DNA of 20,410 nt from Verrucomicrobia bacterium UBA6775 (GTDB lineage: Bacteria; Verrucomicrobiota; Verrucomicrobiia; Limisphaerales; UBA1096): positions 1 through 20,410 of the forward strand of contig DKGH01000037.1 of assembly GCA_002453165.1 (NCBI GenBank), read 5' to 3'. A model generated the notes under the pieces. The model made no database searches, was not told the origin of the DNA, and was given only the letters and a program-made list of their open reading frames with translations. A program made the position numbers and the translations under genes. How positions within the stretch are numbered: the stretch's first letter is position 1; each line of letters opens with the position of its first letter. This document shows, piece by piece, positions 8,013-14,155 of the stretch.

Positions 8013-9283
8013 GCTTGGCCAAGCGGCATGAGGTTGCCGCTTTCATCAAACGCCATCGGTTCCGCTTGGCCAAGCGCCTCGAGCGAGGCGTGCCCTGTCA
8101 CCTCGTCTTCCAGCGCGGACGACACCTCGAGTTGACCAAGCGAAAGTGTGTCACGAATGCGAACGATCCGCGCCTTGGCTGGGTCGGGATCCGGGAGCGA
8201 AGCCAGCATCGCCCGGATGGCCTCGGCGTCAGCCTCAAAGTCCATTGGCAACTTGGCGCACTGCACCGATCGCGCGGTGATCACGTTCGTCCGCAACGCC
8301 TCGGCATCCACTTCCGCGATCAACCGGCTGGTAGTCGCCTCGGCCATGCCAATCCCGATGGCGTTGCCGTGCGTTTCCGGGGTCAGGCCCCTCACGAAAA
8401 TCCGCCAGATGAACGGCTTGTCCTGCGATTGACCGGGCGTGAGGTGAAACCCATGCACGCCGCGACCGATCACGTTGGTGTCCATGCCGGTGCCGCTGAT
8501 GTTTTTCCCGATTTGATCAACGATCAGTAGGTCGATCTCATCAAACGGCAGCACCGGCATCAACCGCTGAGCCTCCGCACACAACTCCGGCTCCCGGATG
8601 GAGATGGACTCAGCTGGGACAACCTCGAGCCGCGCAGTGCTGTGCGTCGCGTTTTCAATCAACGCCACTCCGCCGAGAACCGGGGCTCTGTCAAAAATCA
8701 CTCTGGCCAGATCCTCCAACGACTCCTCGTAGCCCAGTGTCAACGCGCCTGCGTGATACGCCGATGCCCCCGCGTGCTTACCAAGGCCGACCACCAACAT
8801 CTTGGTCAGGCCGCTGCCCACCACCCCGTTGAAATCGGTGTGCGGCTTCACACGGTTGATCACAAATACACCGTCCGCAGCGATCGCCTCGCGGCTCCAG
8901 AGAACCTCGCGGCCTGCTGCCGACACGCCCAGCGGCGCGACCTCCATCGATGGCCGGATCGGCACGCCCATCGACTTCTCCGCAACCCCGTACCCGGCCA
9001 GCAACGCCAGTTGCCCCTCCGGCGTAGCGCCACCGTGGCTACCCATTGCGGGGATGATAAAGGGCTTCGTACCGGTTTTTTTCAATTCGGCGATGACCAA
9101 CGAGACAATCTCGGACAGGTTGGAGATGCCGCGGCTCCCCACTCCCACAGCCACGCTCATGCCCGGCTTGAGCCGGGGGTTTATCAATTCAAAACCACTC
9201 GACACGGCAGATTCAAAATCCACCGGCGGCGTGGATTCAAACCTCTGCTGCACCGCCAGCATGGTTGGAAAATCGTGGCTCAT
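8009..9283 (-). CDS. LarA-family nickel-dependent 2-hydroxyacid racemase/epimerase homologue
   Basis: The 424-residue protein is of normal length for the lactate-racemase (DUF2088) superfamily. Visible signatures are GVGSRGISN (47-55), GSHGGAT (81-87, with a conserved His83), KPHTDF (146-151, His148), GLTKM (158-162, Lys161) and GLGKHAGASAYHAG (166-179, His170 and His177). The His/Lys set agrees with the residues that hold the nickel-pincer cofactor and act as acid/base in LarA. Family members interconvert epimers at the 2-hydroxyl carbon of lactate, malate, hydroxyglutarate or sugar acids; which one applies here is not readable. No larB/C/E cofactor genes are in the window. The C-terminus holds two LGQA segments (404-407 and 421-424, the very end), both encoded by perfect palindromes. 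It is the first gene of the minus-strand set, with no clear Shine-Dalgarno. Confidence 0.87.
   Translation of the reverse strand: MSHDFPTMLAVQQRFESTPPVDFESAVSSGFELINPRLKPGMSVAVGVGSRGISNLSEIVSLVIAELKKTGTKPFIIPAMGSHGGATPEGQLALLAGYGVAEKSMGVPIRPSMEVAPLGVSAAGREVLWSREAIAADGVFVINRVKPHTDFNGVVGSGLTKMLVVGLGKHAGASAYHAGALTLGYEESLEDLARVIFDRAPVLGGVALIENATHSTARLEVVPAESISIREPELCAEAQRLMPVLPFDEIDLLIVDQIGKNISGTGMDTNVIGRGVHGFHLTPGQSQDKPFIWRIFVRGLTPETHGNAIGIGMAEATTSRLIAEVDAEALRTNVITARSVQCAKLPMDFEADAEAIRAMLASLPDPDPAKARIVRIRDTLSLGQLEVSSALEDEVTGHASLEALGQAEPMAFDESGNLMPLGQA
8012..8025. repeat. Perfect palindrome at the LarA-homologue stop / cupredoxin start
   Basis: An exact CGCTTGGCCAAGCG encodes the last four residues (LGQA) before the stop. 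Its last base on the minus strand (8012) is also the first base of the GTGA stop/start overlap. Confidence 0.95.
8063..8076. repeat. Perfect palindrome in the LarA-homologue C-terminus
   Basis: An exact copy 51 bp from the one at 8012-8025, also read as LGQA. Because the unit is its own reverse complement, the two copies could pair as a 14-bp stem with a 37-nt loop. Confidence 0.95.
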
Positions 9284-9306
9284 TAACTGCCGCTATCCAA
9301 CGAAAG

Positions 9307-9320
9307 CACTTGGCCAAGCG
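9307..9320. repeat. One-mismatch palindrome copy in divergent gap
   Basis: CACTTGGCCAAGCG differs from the element only at its second base; the 10-bp core is intact. Confidence 0.85.
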
Positions 9321-9341
9321 CGAGCTTTTTCTTGCCCCGTC

Positions 9342-9355
9342 CGCTTGGCCAAGCG
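9342..9355. repeat. Perfect palindrome in divergent gap
   Basis: An exact CGCTTGGCCAAGCG lying 32 bp before the SMP-30 start codon. Confidence 0.95.
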
Positions 9356-9386
9356 AAGCTGCGCGCACCTCAGAATCACTCAAAAA

Positions 9387-10433
9387 ATGAATATCAAAAA
9401 AATCGACCGTCGCCATTTTCTTGCCACTGCAGCCACTGCCGGAGCCGGCCTAGCCACCGCCACCGCACGCGACTGGAGCGGCAATAAACCGACCCGCTAT
9501 CCGGATCCCGACCTCATTTCGCTGGATCCACGGTTCGACAAGTACAAGCTCGGCAACACACCCCTCCAACGCCTTTACACCAACCCCAACACGCTTTGGA
9601 CCGAGGGCTGCGCTTGGAACGGCGTCGGGCGCTACCTTGTTTTCAGCGACATTCCAAACAATCTGCAGATGCGCTGGATCGAGGACGACAACCGGGTGAC
9701 TCTATTCCGCAAACCCAGCGGCAACAGCAACGGCAACTCGTTCGACTATCAGGGCCGCCAGATTTCCTGCCAGCACGGCAACCGCCGGGTGGTTCGATAC
9801 GAATACGACGGAACCGAAACCATCCTCGCGTCGAGCTTCGACGGTAAACCGTTCAACGCACCAAACGACGCAGTAGTGCACAAGGGCGACGGCTCGATCT
9901 GGTTCACCGATCCCGGCTACGGCAGCATGTGGCATTACGAGGGCAACAAGGGGCCGCTCCACCTCAAGGAAGCCATCTACCGCATCGATGCCAAAACCGG
10001 CGCGATCACCAAGGTGGCCGATGACATCTTCAAACCCAACGGCCTCTGCTTCGCGCCCGACCTGAGCAAGCTCTACGTCTCCGACACCGGTGACGGAAAG
10101 AACATCAAGGTGTGGGATGTCGATGGCGAAAAGCTGAAAAAAGGACGCGAGTTCGCCTCGATGAAACTGGACGGCTTCGACAAGCCCGGCAATGCGGACG
10201 GCATTCGTGCCGATGTCGACGGTAACATCTGGGCCAGCGCCGGATGGGTTGGGGATGGCTACGACGGCGTGCATGTGTTCGCGCCGAACGGCGACCGCAT
10301 CGGCCAGATTCTCCTTCCGGAAATCTGCTCCAACGTCTGCTTCGGTGGCCGCAAGCGCAACCGCCTGTTCATGACAGCCAGCCAGAGCCTCTACGCCGTT
10401 TACACCGACGCCATCGGCGCCCACATGACGTAA
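9387..10433 (+). CDS. Tat-exported SMP-30/gluconolactonase-like lactonase
   Basis: The 348-residue protein begins with a Tat signal (DRRHFLATAA, residues 7-16, then Ala/Gly-rich to about 27), so it should fold before export to the periplasm. The rest is a six-bladed SMP-30/gluconolactonase/LRE propeller. The metal ligands expected for this family are visible: Glu73 (WTEG), Asn160 (APND), Asn218 (KPNG) and Asp271 (ADG). Strands such as SIWFTDPGYG (170-179) and LYVSDTGDG (229-237) are typical. Members hydrolyse aldonolactones to aldonic acids. The chosen ATG gives the Tat signal directly; the frame is open far upstream, but that part is antisense to the LarA-like gene. It diverges from the sugar-oxidation set and may hydrolyse the lactone made by it. 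Confidence 0.9.
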   Translation: MNIKKIDRRHFLATAATAGAGLATATARDWSGNKPTRYPDPDLISLDPRFDKYKLGNTPLQRLYTNPNTLWTEGCAWNGVGRYLVFSDIPNNLQMRWIEDDNRVTLFRKPSGNSNGNSFDYQGRQISCQHGNRRVVRYEYDGTETILASSFDGKPFNAPNDAVVHKGDGSIWFTDPGYGSMWHYEGNKGPLHLKEAIYRIDAKTGAITKVADDIFKPNGLCFAPDLSKLYVSDTGDGKNIKVWDVDGEKLKKGREFASMKLDGFDKPGNADGIRADVDGNIWASAGWVGDGYDGVHVFAPNGDRIGQILLPEICSNVCFGGRKRNRLFMTASQSLYAVYTDAIGAHMT

Positions 10434-10456
10434 CCGGAGGAAGGCGACCGGGACAG

Positions 10457-10484
10457 TTGGCCAAGCTTATGCCCGCTTGGCCAA
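10457..10484. repeat. Inverted palindrome pair forming a 10-bp stem after the SMP-30 gene
   Basis: A decayed copy (10454-10467) and a perfect copy (10474-10487) lie 20 bp apart. TTGGCCAAGC (10457-10466) is exactly complementary to GCTTGGCCAA (10475-10484) across an 8-nt loop. It could act as a weak terminator or mRNA end for the SMP-30 transcript, but no U-tract follows (the next bases are GCGGAGAAAAA). Confidence 0.7.
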
Positions 10485-10555
10485 GCGGAGAAAAATCGGG
10501 CAATCTTCACTTTTCGCTTTCCACACGGCGATTGCGGGGCATGATTCCCGCGCTT

Positions 10556-10972
10556 ATGGAAGAGACACTTGTCTTGTTAAAACCTGACTGTCTTGAAGGC
10601 CGCAAATGCGGTGAAGTGTTGAAGCGCTTCGAGGAAGCCGGCTTCGACGTGTTCGGCGTGAAGATGATGCGCCTGTCGGACGAGATCCTGCGCGAGCATT
10701 ACGCGCATCTGGCCGACAAGCCGTTTTTCCCTGAAATTCAGGGGTTCATGCAGTCTTCGCCCGTGGTGGCGCTTGCCATGCGCGGCGAGAATGCCATCAC
10801 GCGGGTGCGCGACATGGTCGGCCCGACCGACTCCACCGTCGCCGAGAAAGGCACCATCCGTGGTGACTTCGGGCAGGACAAAATGAAAAACGTGGTGCAC
10901 GCCTCCGACTCGGTCGAAAACGGCCAGGCGGAACTCAAGCGCTTCTTCGCCGAAGGCGAACTGCACGGCTAA
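10556..10972 (+). CDS. ndk: Nucleoside diphosphate kinase
   Basis: The enzyme transfers the gamma-phosphate between nucleoside tri- and diphosphates through a phosphohistidine, balancing cytosolic NTP pools. The 138-residue length is standard. TLVLLKPDCLEG (4-15) is the N-terminal signature and GPTDSTVAEKGTIRGDFG (89-106) the nucleotide-binding segment. His115 in NVVHASDS is the phosphorylated residue; the family usually has Gly after His, here Ala. The ATG at 10556 matches family N-termini. In-frame ATGs at 10541 and 10469 would add residues unlike the family. The gene is probably transcribed alone: a hairpin region lies upstream and an intrinsic terminator follows 28 bp after the stop. Confidence 0.96.
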   Translation: MEETLVLLKPDCLEGRKCGEVLKRFEEAGFDVFGVKMMRLSDEILREHYAHLADKPFFPEIQGFMQSSPVVALAMRGENAITRVRDMVGPTDSTVAEKGTIRGDFGQDKMKNVVHASDSVENGQAELKRFFAEGELHG

Positions 10973-11000
10973 GGCCAGTCAGAAAAAATCGAAATCAACC

Positions 11001-11030
11001 CCGGGCCAACTTGTTTGGCCCGGTTTTTTT
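11001..11030 (+). terminator. Rho-independent terminator of ndk
   Basis: CCGGGCCAA (11001-11009) pairs perfectly with TTGGCCCGG (11015-11023) over a 5-nt loop and is followed by seven T residues (11024-11030). It stands 28 bp after the ndk stop and is a textbook intrinsic terminator for the plus strand. Confidence 0.93.
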
Positions 11031-11031
11031 G

Positions 11032-11052
11032 CGCTTGGCCAAGCGCTTGGCC
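11032..11052. repeat. One and a half tandem palindrome units beside the terminator
   Basis: A perfect unit at 11032-11045 runs into a second, incomplete unit on the 12-bp period (CGCTTGGCC, 11044-11052). Together they make the 16-bp palindrome GGCCAAGCGCTTGGCC. The array fills the space between the ndk terminator and the stop codon of the convergent EVE gene. Confidence 0.93.
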
Positions 11053-11055
11053 TGA

Positions 11056-11478
11056 TCAACGCACCTTGGTTTCGCCCAACTCGAGAATGCGCCTAAACTC
11101 GGCCTCGGTGATCGGCATCACCGACAGTCGGGACTGCTTGATCAGCGCGACGTCTTCGAGTGACTTCTCGGCCTTGATCTGTGCCAGGCTCACCGGCTTT
11201 TGCATCGGCTTGGCCGCGGCGAGATCAACCACCGACCAGTCGCCCTCTTTTGCCGTCGGGTCGGAATAATGCTCCCGGGTCACCTTGGCCACGCCGACAA
11301 TCTCCTTGTCGCTCACGCTGTGGTAGAAAAAAACAAGGTCACCCTTCTTCATCGCCCGGAGGTTGTTCCGGGCCTGATAATTTCTCACCCCGTCCCAGTA
11401 CGTTTCGCCCTCCTTCACAAAGTCGTCCCATGAGTAGGCTTCCGGTTCCTGTTTGACCAACCAATAGCTGCGCGCCAT
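11056..11478 (-). CDS. EVE-domain protein
   Basis: The 140-residue product is a single EVE domain (PUA-like fold, as in human THYN1 and many small bacterial proteins). It has the opening WLVKQEPEAYSWDDF (residues 6-20), WDGVRNYQARNNLRAMKKGD (27-46), VFFYHS, EIVGVAKVTRE and a closing basic tail. EVE domains bind modified bases in DNA or RNA; the target here is unknown. The ATG at 11478 gives the standard N-terminus. The frame stays open upstream to 11604, but that extension is low-complexity Gly/Arg-rich and overlaps yggS, so I reject it. It is convergent with ndk and divergent from yggS. Confidence 0.92.
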   Translation of the reverse strand: MARSYWLVKQEPEAYSWDDFVKEGETYWDGVRNYQARNNLRAMKKGDLVFFYHSVSDKEIVGVAKVTREHYSDPTAKEGDWSVVDLAAAKPMQKPVSLAQIKAEKSLEDVALIKQSRLSVMPITEAEFRRILELGETKVR

Positions 11479-11495
11479 GCGCGGCATCCTGCGAG

Positions 11496-11521
11496 TGGCG
11501 CCTCGCCCGAGGCAAGCGCCA
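11496..11521. repeat. Imperfect inverted repeat between EVE and yggS genes
   Basis: TGGCGCCTCG (11496-11505) can pair with CGAGGCAAGCGCCA (11508-11521) if the AA in the second arm bulges out. It lies in the 102-bp gap between divergent genes, where promoters for both are expected but none is clear. This is the only long gap lacking the palindrome core, though GCCAAGCGCC half-sites occur. Its function is unknown. Confidence 0.4.
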
Positions 11522-11580
11522 AAACAGCCGAAGCCAAGCGCCCTTGCCCCACCACCCCGCCCTGTGGCTAAATCGCGCGC

Positions 11581-12279
11581 ATGGAACTGGATGAGCGACT
11601 GCAACAGATTCGCGACAGGATTTGTGCCGCCTGCGAGGCGGCCGGACGCAACCCTGCGGAGGTGATGCTGTTGCCGGTTTCAAAAAACCACACCGCCGAC
11701 GCCGTTCGCGAGTTGACCTATCACGGCTGCCGGGTGTTCGGGGAAAACCGGGTGCAGGAAGCCAAGCTGAAAATCTCAGCCTGCCCGGGCAATCTCGAGT
11801 GGCATCTCATCGGTCATCTACAGTCGAATAAGTGTCGGGATGCCGTCCGTTTTTTCAGCATGATCCACAGCGTCGACCGCATGTCGATCGCCGAGGAAAT
11901 CAACAAACACGCGCACAACGCGGCGAAAGACATGCCGGTGTTGCTCGAGGTAAACGTCGCCGGTGAGGCCAGCAAACATGGGTTCGCCCCGGGCGAGGTA
12001 ATCGAGCACCTCAACGCCATCAACGATCTGCCGAGACTGGAAATTCACGGCCTGATGACCCTCGCGCCCTGGTCGCCCGAGCCGGAAAACGTGCGCGGCG
12101 TGTTCCAGCGCCTCCGGGAAATCAAAGAGGAGTGCGAGCAAATTCTCGGCGCGCCGCTGCCGCACCTGAGCATGGGCATGAGTGGCGACTTCGAGGTGGC
12201 CATCGCGGAGGGCGCCACCATCATCCGGGTTGGCAACGCCATCTTTGGCCCCCGCCCCCGCCCGCAGAAAGAAAAGTGA
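11581..12279 (+). CDS. yggS: YggS/PROSC-type PLP-homeostasis protein
   Basis: This 232-residue single-domain protein has the fold-III PLP barrel of the YggS/PLPBP family. The family keeps pyridoxal phosphate levels in balance and has no known catalytic reaction. The PLP lysine is Lys35 in PVSKNH. GENRVQE (54-60), WHLIGHLQSNK (74-84), the SVDR motif, EVNVAGEASKHGF, GLMTLAP, LSMGMSGDFE and IRVGNAIFG all follow in family order. The length is normal. The start codon is in a C/G-rich context with no Shine-Dalgarno. ThiG begins 51 bp downstream on the same strand, so the two may share a transcript. Confidence 0.95.
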   Translation: MELDERLQQIRDRICAACEAAGRNPAEVMLLPVSKNHTADAVRELTYHGCRVFGENRVQEAKLKISACPGNLEWHLIGHLQSNKCRDAVRFFSMIHSVDRMSIAEEINKHAHNAAKDMPVLLEVNVAGEASKHGFAPGEVIEHLNAINDLPRLEIHGLMTLAPWSPEPENVRGVFQRLREIKEECEQILGAPLPHLSMGMSGDFEVAIAEGATIIRVGNAIFGPRPRPQKEK

Positions 12280-12330
12280 ACAGGCTGGGGCATCTCGACA
12301 TCCGCTCCGGGCTCGACTAGTTTTTTTCCG

Positions 12331-13146
12331 ATGTCGCTGGAAACCGCGCCACTCACCATCGCAGATCGCACGTTTGACTCCCGGCTGCTTCTCGGTACCG
12401 GAAAATTTTCATCGAACGAAGCGATGCGCGATGCCCTCTCAGCCAGCGGCACACAGGTTGTGACCGTCGCCCTGCGACGTGCGGATCTCTCCGGAAACAA
12501 AGATCCCTACGCCAACATTTTGGAATTCATCGACCCCGAACAGTATCTCATCCTGCCGAACACAAGTGGCGCGATGAACGCCGACGAAGCCGTGCGGTTG
12601 GCCAAACTCGCCGCTGCCGCCGGTCTCCCCAAGTGGGTCAAACTCGAGATTCATCCGGATCCTCGCTACCTGCTGCCGGATCCGGTTGAGACTTTCGATG
12701 CCGCCAAGACACTTGTTGCCGAGGGCTTCACCGTATTGCCGTACATCAACGCCGACCCGGTGCTGGCCAAGCGGGTGCAGGATATCGGCACGGCCACGGT
12801 CATGCCTCTCGGCGCTCCCATCGGATCCAATCGGGGCATCGAGACTCGCGATCAAATTCGCATCATCATCGAGCAGGCCACCGTCCCGGTCGTGGTCGAC
12901 GCCGGCATCGGATCGCCAAGCCACGCCGCTGAGGCGATGGAAATGGGCGCCGACGCCGTGCTCGTGAATACCGCCATCGCCATCGCCGATGACCCATCTC
13001 GCATGGGACTTGCTTTCAAAGCCGCAGTCGAGGCCGGACGCGCTGCCTACGAAATTGGCCTTGGTCGGCAATTGGGCACGGCCAGCGCAACCAGCCCACT
13101 CACCGGCTTTCTCGAAAACGAACCGGTGCATCAGGCAGATGGCTGA
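12331..13146 (+). CDS. thiG: Thiazole synthase
   Basis: ThiG builds the thiazole phosphate ring of thiamine from 1-deoxyxylulose-5-phosphate, ThiS-thiocarboxylate and dehydroglycine. The 271-residue TIM barrel shows LLGTGKF (20-26), PNTSGAMNADEAVR (76-89), the Schiff-base lysine Lys104 in WVKLEIHPD, and VLPYINADPVLAKR. It also has MPLGAPIGSNRGI, VVVDAGIGSPSHAAEAMEMGADAVLVNTAIA and a typical ATSPLTGF end. No other thi gene and no TPP riboswitch is visible. A T-rich tract sits just before the ATG. The end overlaps rfaE1 by 8 bp, an unusual partner for a thiamine gene. Confidence 0.96.
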   Translation: MSLETAPLTIADRTFDSRLLLGTGKFSSNEAMRDALSASGTQVVTVALRRADLSGNKDPYANILEFIDPEQYLILPNTSGAMNADEAVRLAKLAAAAGLPKWVKLEIHPDPRYLLPDPVETFDAAKTLVAEGFTVLPYINADPVLAKRVQDIGTATVMPLGAPIGSNRGIETRDQIRIIIEQATVPVVVDAGIGSPSHAAEAMEMGADAVLVNTAIAIADDPSRMGLAFKAAVEAGRAAYEIGLGRQLGTASATSPLTGFLENEPVHQADG

Positions 13147-14149
13147 TACAAAAAAATTAACCCGGCAAAGCGCCCGGCGCATTCTTACGGCGGCCGCCAG
13201 GCACACCGTGCTGGTGACAGGCGACGCGATGCTCGATCAATTCATCTGGGGCAACGTCGATCGCATATCACCCGAGGCCCCGGTGCCGGTGGTCCAGTTC
13301 AAGCGGGAAAGTTTCATGGCGGGCGGCGCGGCAAACGTCGCCCGCAACCTCACCGCGCTTGGCTGCGGCGCCCGGATGCACAGTGTCATCGGCCGGGATG
13401 ATGCCGCAAAAAAACTGCGTACACTGCTCAAGGCAGACAAGGTGGATTGCCAGCCATTGATCACTGACGCTGACCGGCAGACCAGCTGCAAGACAAGAAT
13501 CATCGCCCAGCGACAGCAAGTGGTCCGGGTCGATCGCGAGACGCGCACCGACATTATGCCGCGCTTGGCCAAGCGCTTGGCCAAGTCGATCGATACCGGC
13601 TTGGCCAAGTCAAACGCCATCGTTATCGGCGACTACGGCAAGGGCGTCATCACCCAGGAATACCTCGATGAACTCAAGGCGCTTGGCCAACGGCACGGCG
13701 TCTGGCTCAGCCTCGATCCCAAGCCGGTTCACTCCCTTAATCTCCGGGGCCTGTCCCTCATCACGCCCAATCGAAAGGAAGCATTCGAATTGGCCGGCAT
13801 CGATGACAACACGTACCACGCCCAGCCGTTGAAGGACCAAAACCTCATGCGCGTGGCCAAGCAACTACTCGCGGATTTGGAATTGGAGGTTTTGCTAATT
13901 ACGCTAGGTGATCTCGGGATGCTCGTCTGCCAACCGGGCAGCAAACCATTTCACATTCCCACCCTTGCCCGTGAAGTGTTCGACGTCTCCGGCGCCGGCG
14001 ACACGGTTATCGGGACGTATACATTGGCGGTTGCAGCCGGGGCTGATCCCATCGAGGCGGCCATGCTCGCCAACCATGCAGCCGGTGTGGTGGTCGGAAA
14101 ACTTGGCACGGCCACCGTGACGCCGAAGGAACTCCTCGCCAGTATTTGA
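13139..14149 (+). CDS. rfaE1: D-glycero-beta-D-manno-heptose-7-phosphate kinase
   Basis: This is a PfkB-family kinase that makes heptose-1,7-bisphosphate in the ADP-heptose route to the LPS inner core. The 336 residues correspond to the kinase half of HldE only; no cytidylyltransferase domain follows. Signatures are VTGDAMLDQFIWG (26-38), RISPEAPVPVV (42-52), the AGGAANVARN loop (61-70), GDYGKGV (164-170), ITPNRKEA (208-215) and the catalytic DVSGAGDT (282-289, Asp288). Between the sugar-binding half and the GDYGKG strand, residues 142-157 read RLAKRLAK then GLAK, encoded by three palindrome cores. ATGGCTGA holds its start and the thiG stop. GmhB, the next enzyme of the same pathway, begins 6 bp after the stop. 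Confidence 0.94.
   Translation: MADTKKLTRQSARRILTAAARHTVLVTGDAMLDQFIWGNVDRISPEAPVPVVQFKRESFMAGGAANVARNLTALGCGARMHSVIGRDDAAKKLRTLLKADKVDCQPLITDADRQTSCKTRIIAQRQQVVRVDRETRTDIMPRLAKRLAKSIDTGLAKSNAIVIGDYGKGVITQEYLDELKALGQRHGVWLSLDPKPVHSLNLRGLSLITPNRKEAFELAGIDDNTYHAQPLKDQNLMRVAKQLLADLELEVLLITLGDLGMLVCQPGSKPFHIPTLAREVFDVSGAGDTVIGTYTLAVAAGADPIEAAMLANHAAGVVVGKLGTATVTPKELLASI
13562..13609. repeat. Three phased palindrome cores inside rfaE1
   Basis: A perfect unit (13562-13575) is followed by two core copies. The three cores start at 13564, 13576 and 13600, spaced 12 and 24 bp, so all stay in one frame and encode RLAK, RLAK and GLAK. A further partial copy (CGCTTGGCCAACGG, 13680-13693) follows, read as ALGQR. 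Confidence 0.93.
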
Positions 14150-14155
14150 TCTGCA

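Larger units (their letters stand above)
9284..9386. promoter_or_regulatory. Divergent intergenic region with two palindrome copies
   Basis: This 103-bp gap must hold the promoters of both the six-gene minus-strand set and the SMP-30 gene. No convincing -35/-10 pair was found. It contains one perfect and one 13/14 palindrome, starts 35 bp apart, with partly complementary flanks (GCGCGAGCTT after the first, AAGCTGCGCGC after the second). The pair could be an operator or simply two more copies of a genome-wide element. Confidence 0.5.

Noticed and set aside
8802..9386. Long N-terminal extension of the SMP-30 reading frame
   Set aside because: It is antisense to the well-supported LarA-like gene and has no family match. 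The ATG at 9387 starts directly with a Tat signal.
10469..10555. Earlier ndk start at ATG 10469, with GGAGGAAGG upstream
   Set aside because: The SD-like motif is about 25 nt away, the extension would read through a palindrome as AWPS, and the family N-terminus begins at the ATG at 10556.
11479..11604. Longer EVE-domain start at 11604
   Set aside because: The extension is Gly/Arg-rich, runs into yggS and precedes a perfect EVE N-terminus.
12280..12330. TPP riboswitch before thiG
   Set aside because: The gap is only 51 bp and shows none of the conserved riboswitch segments.
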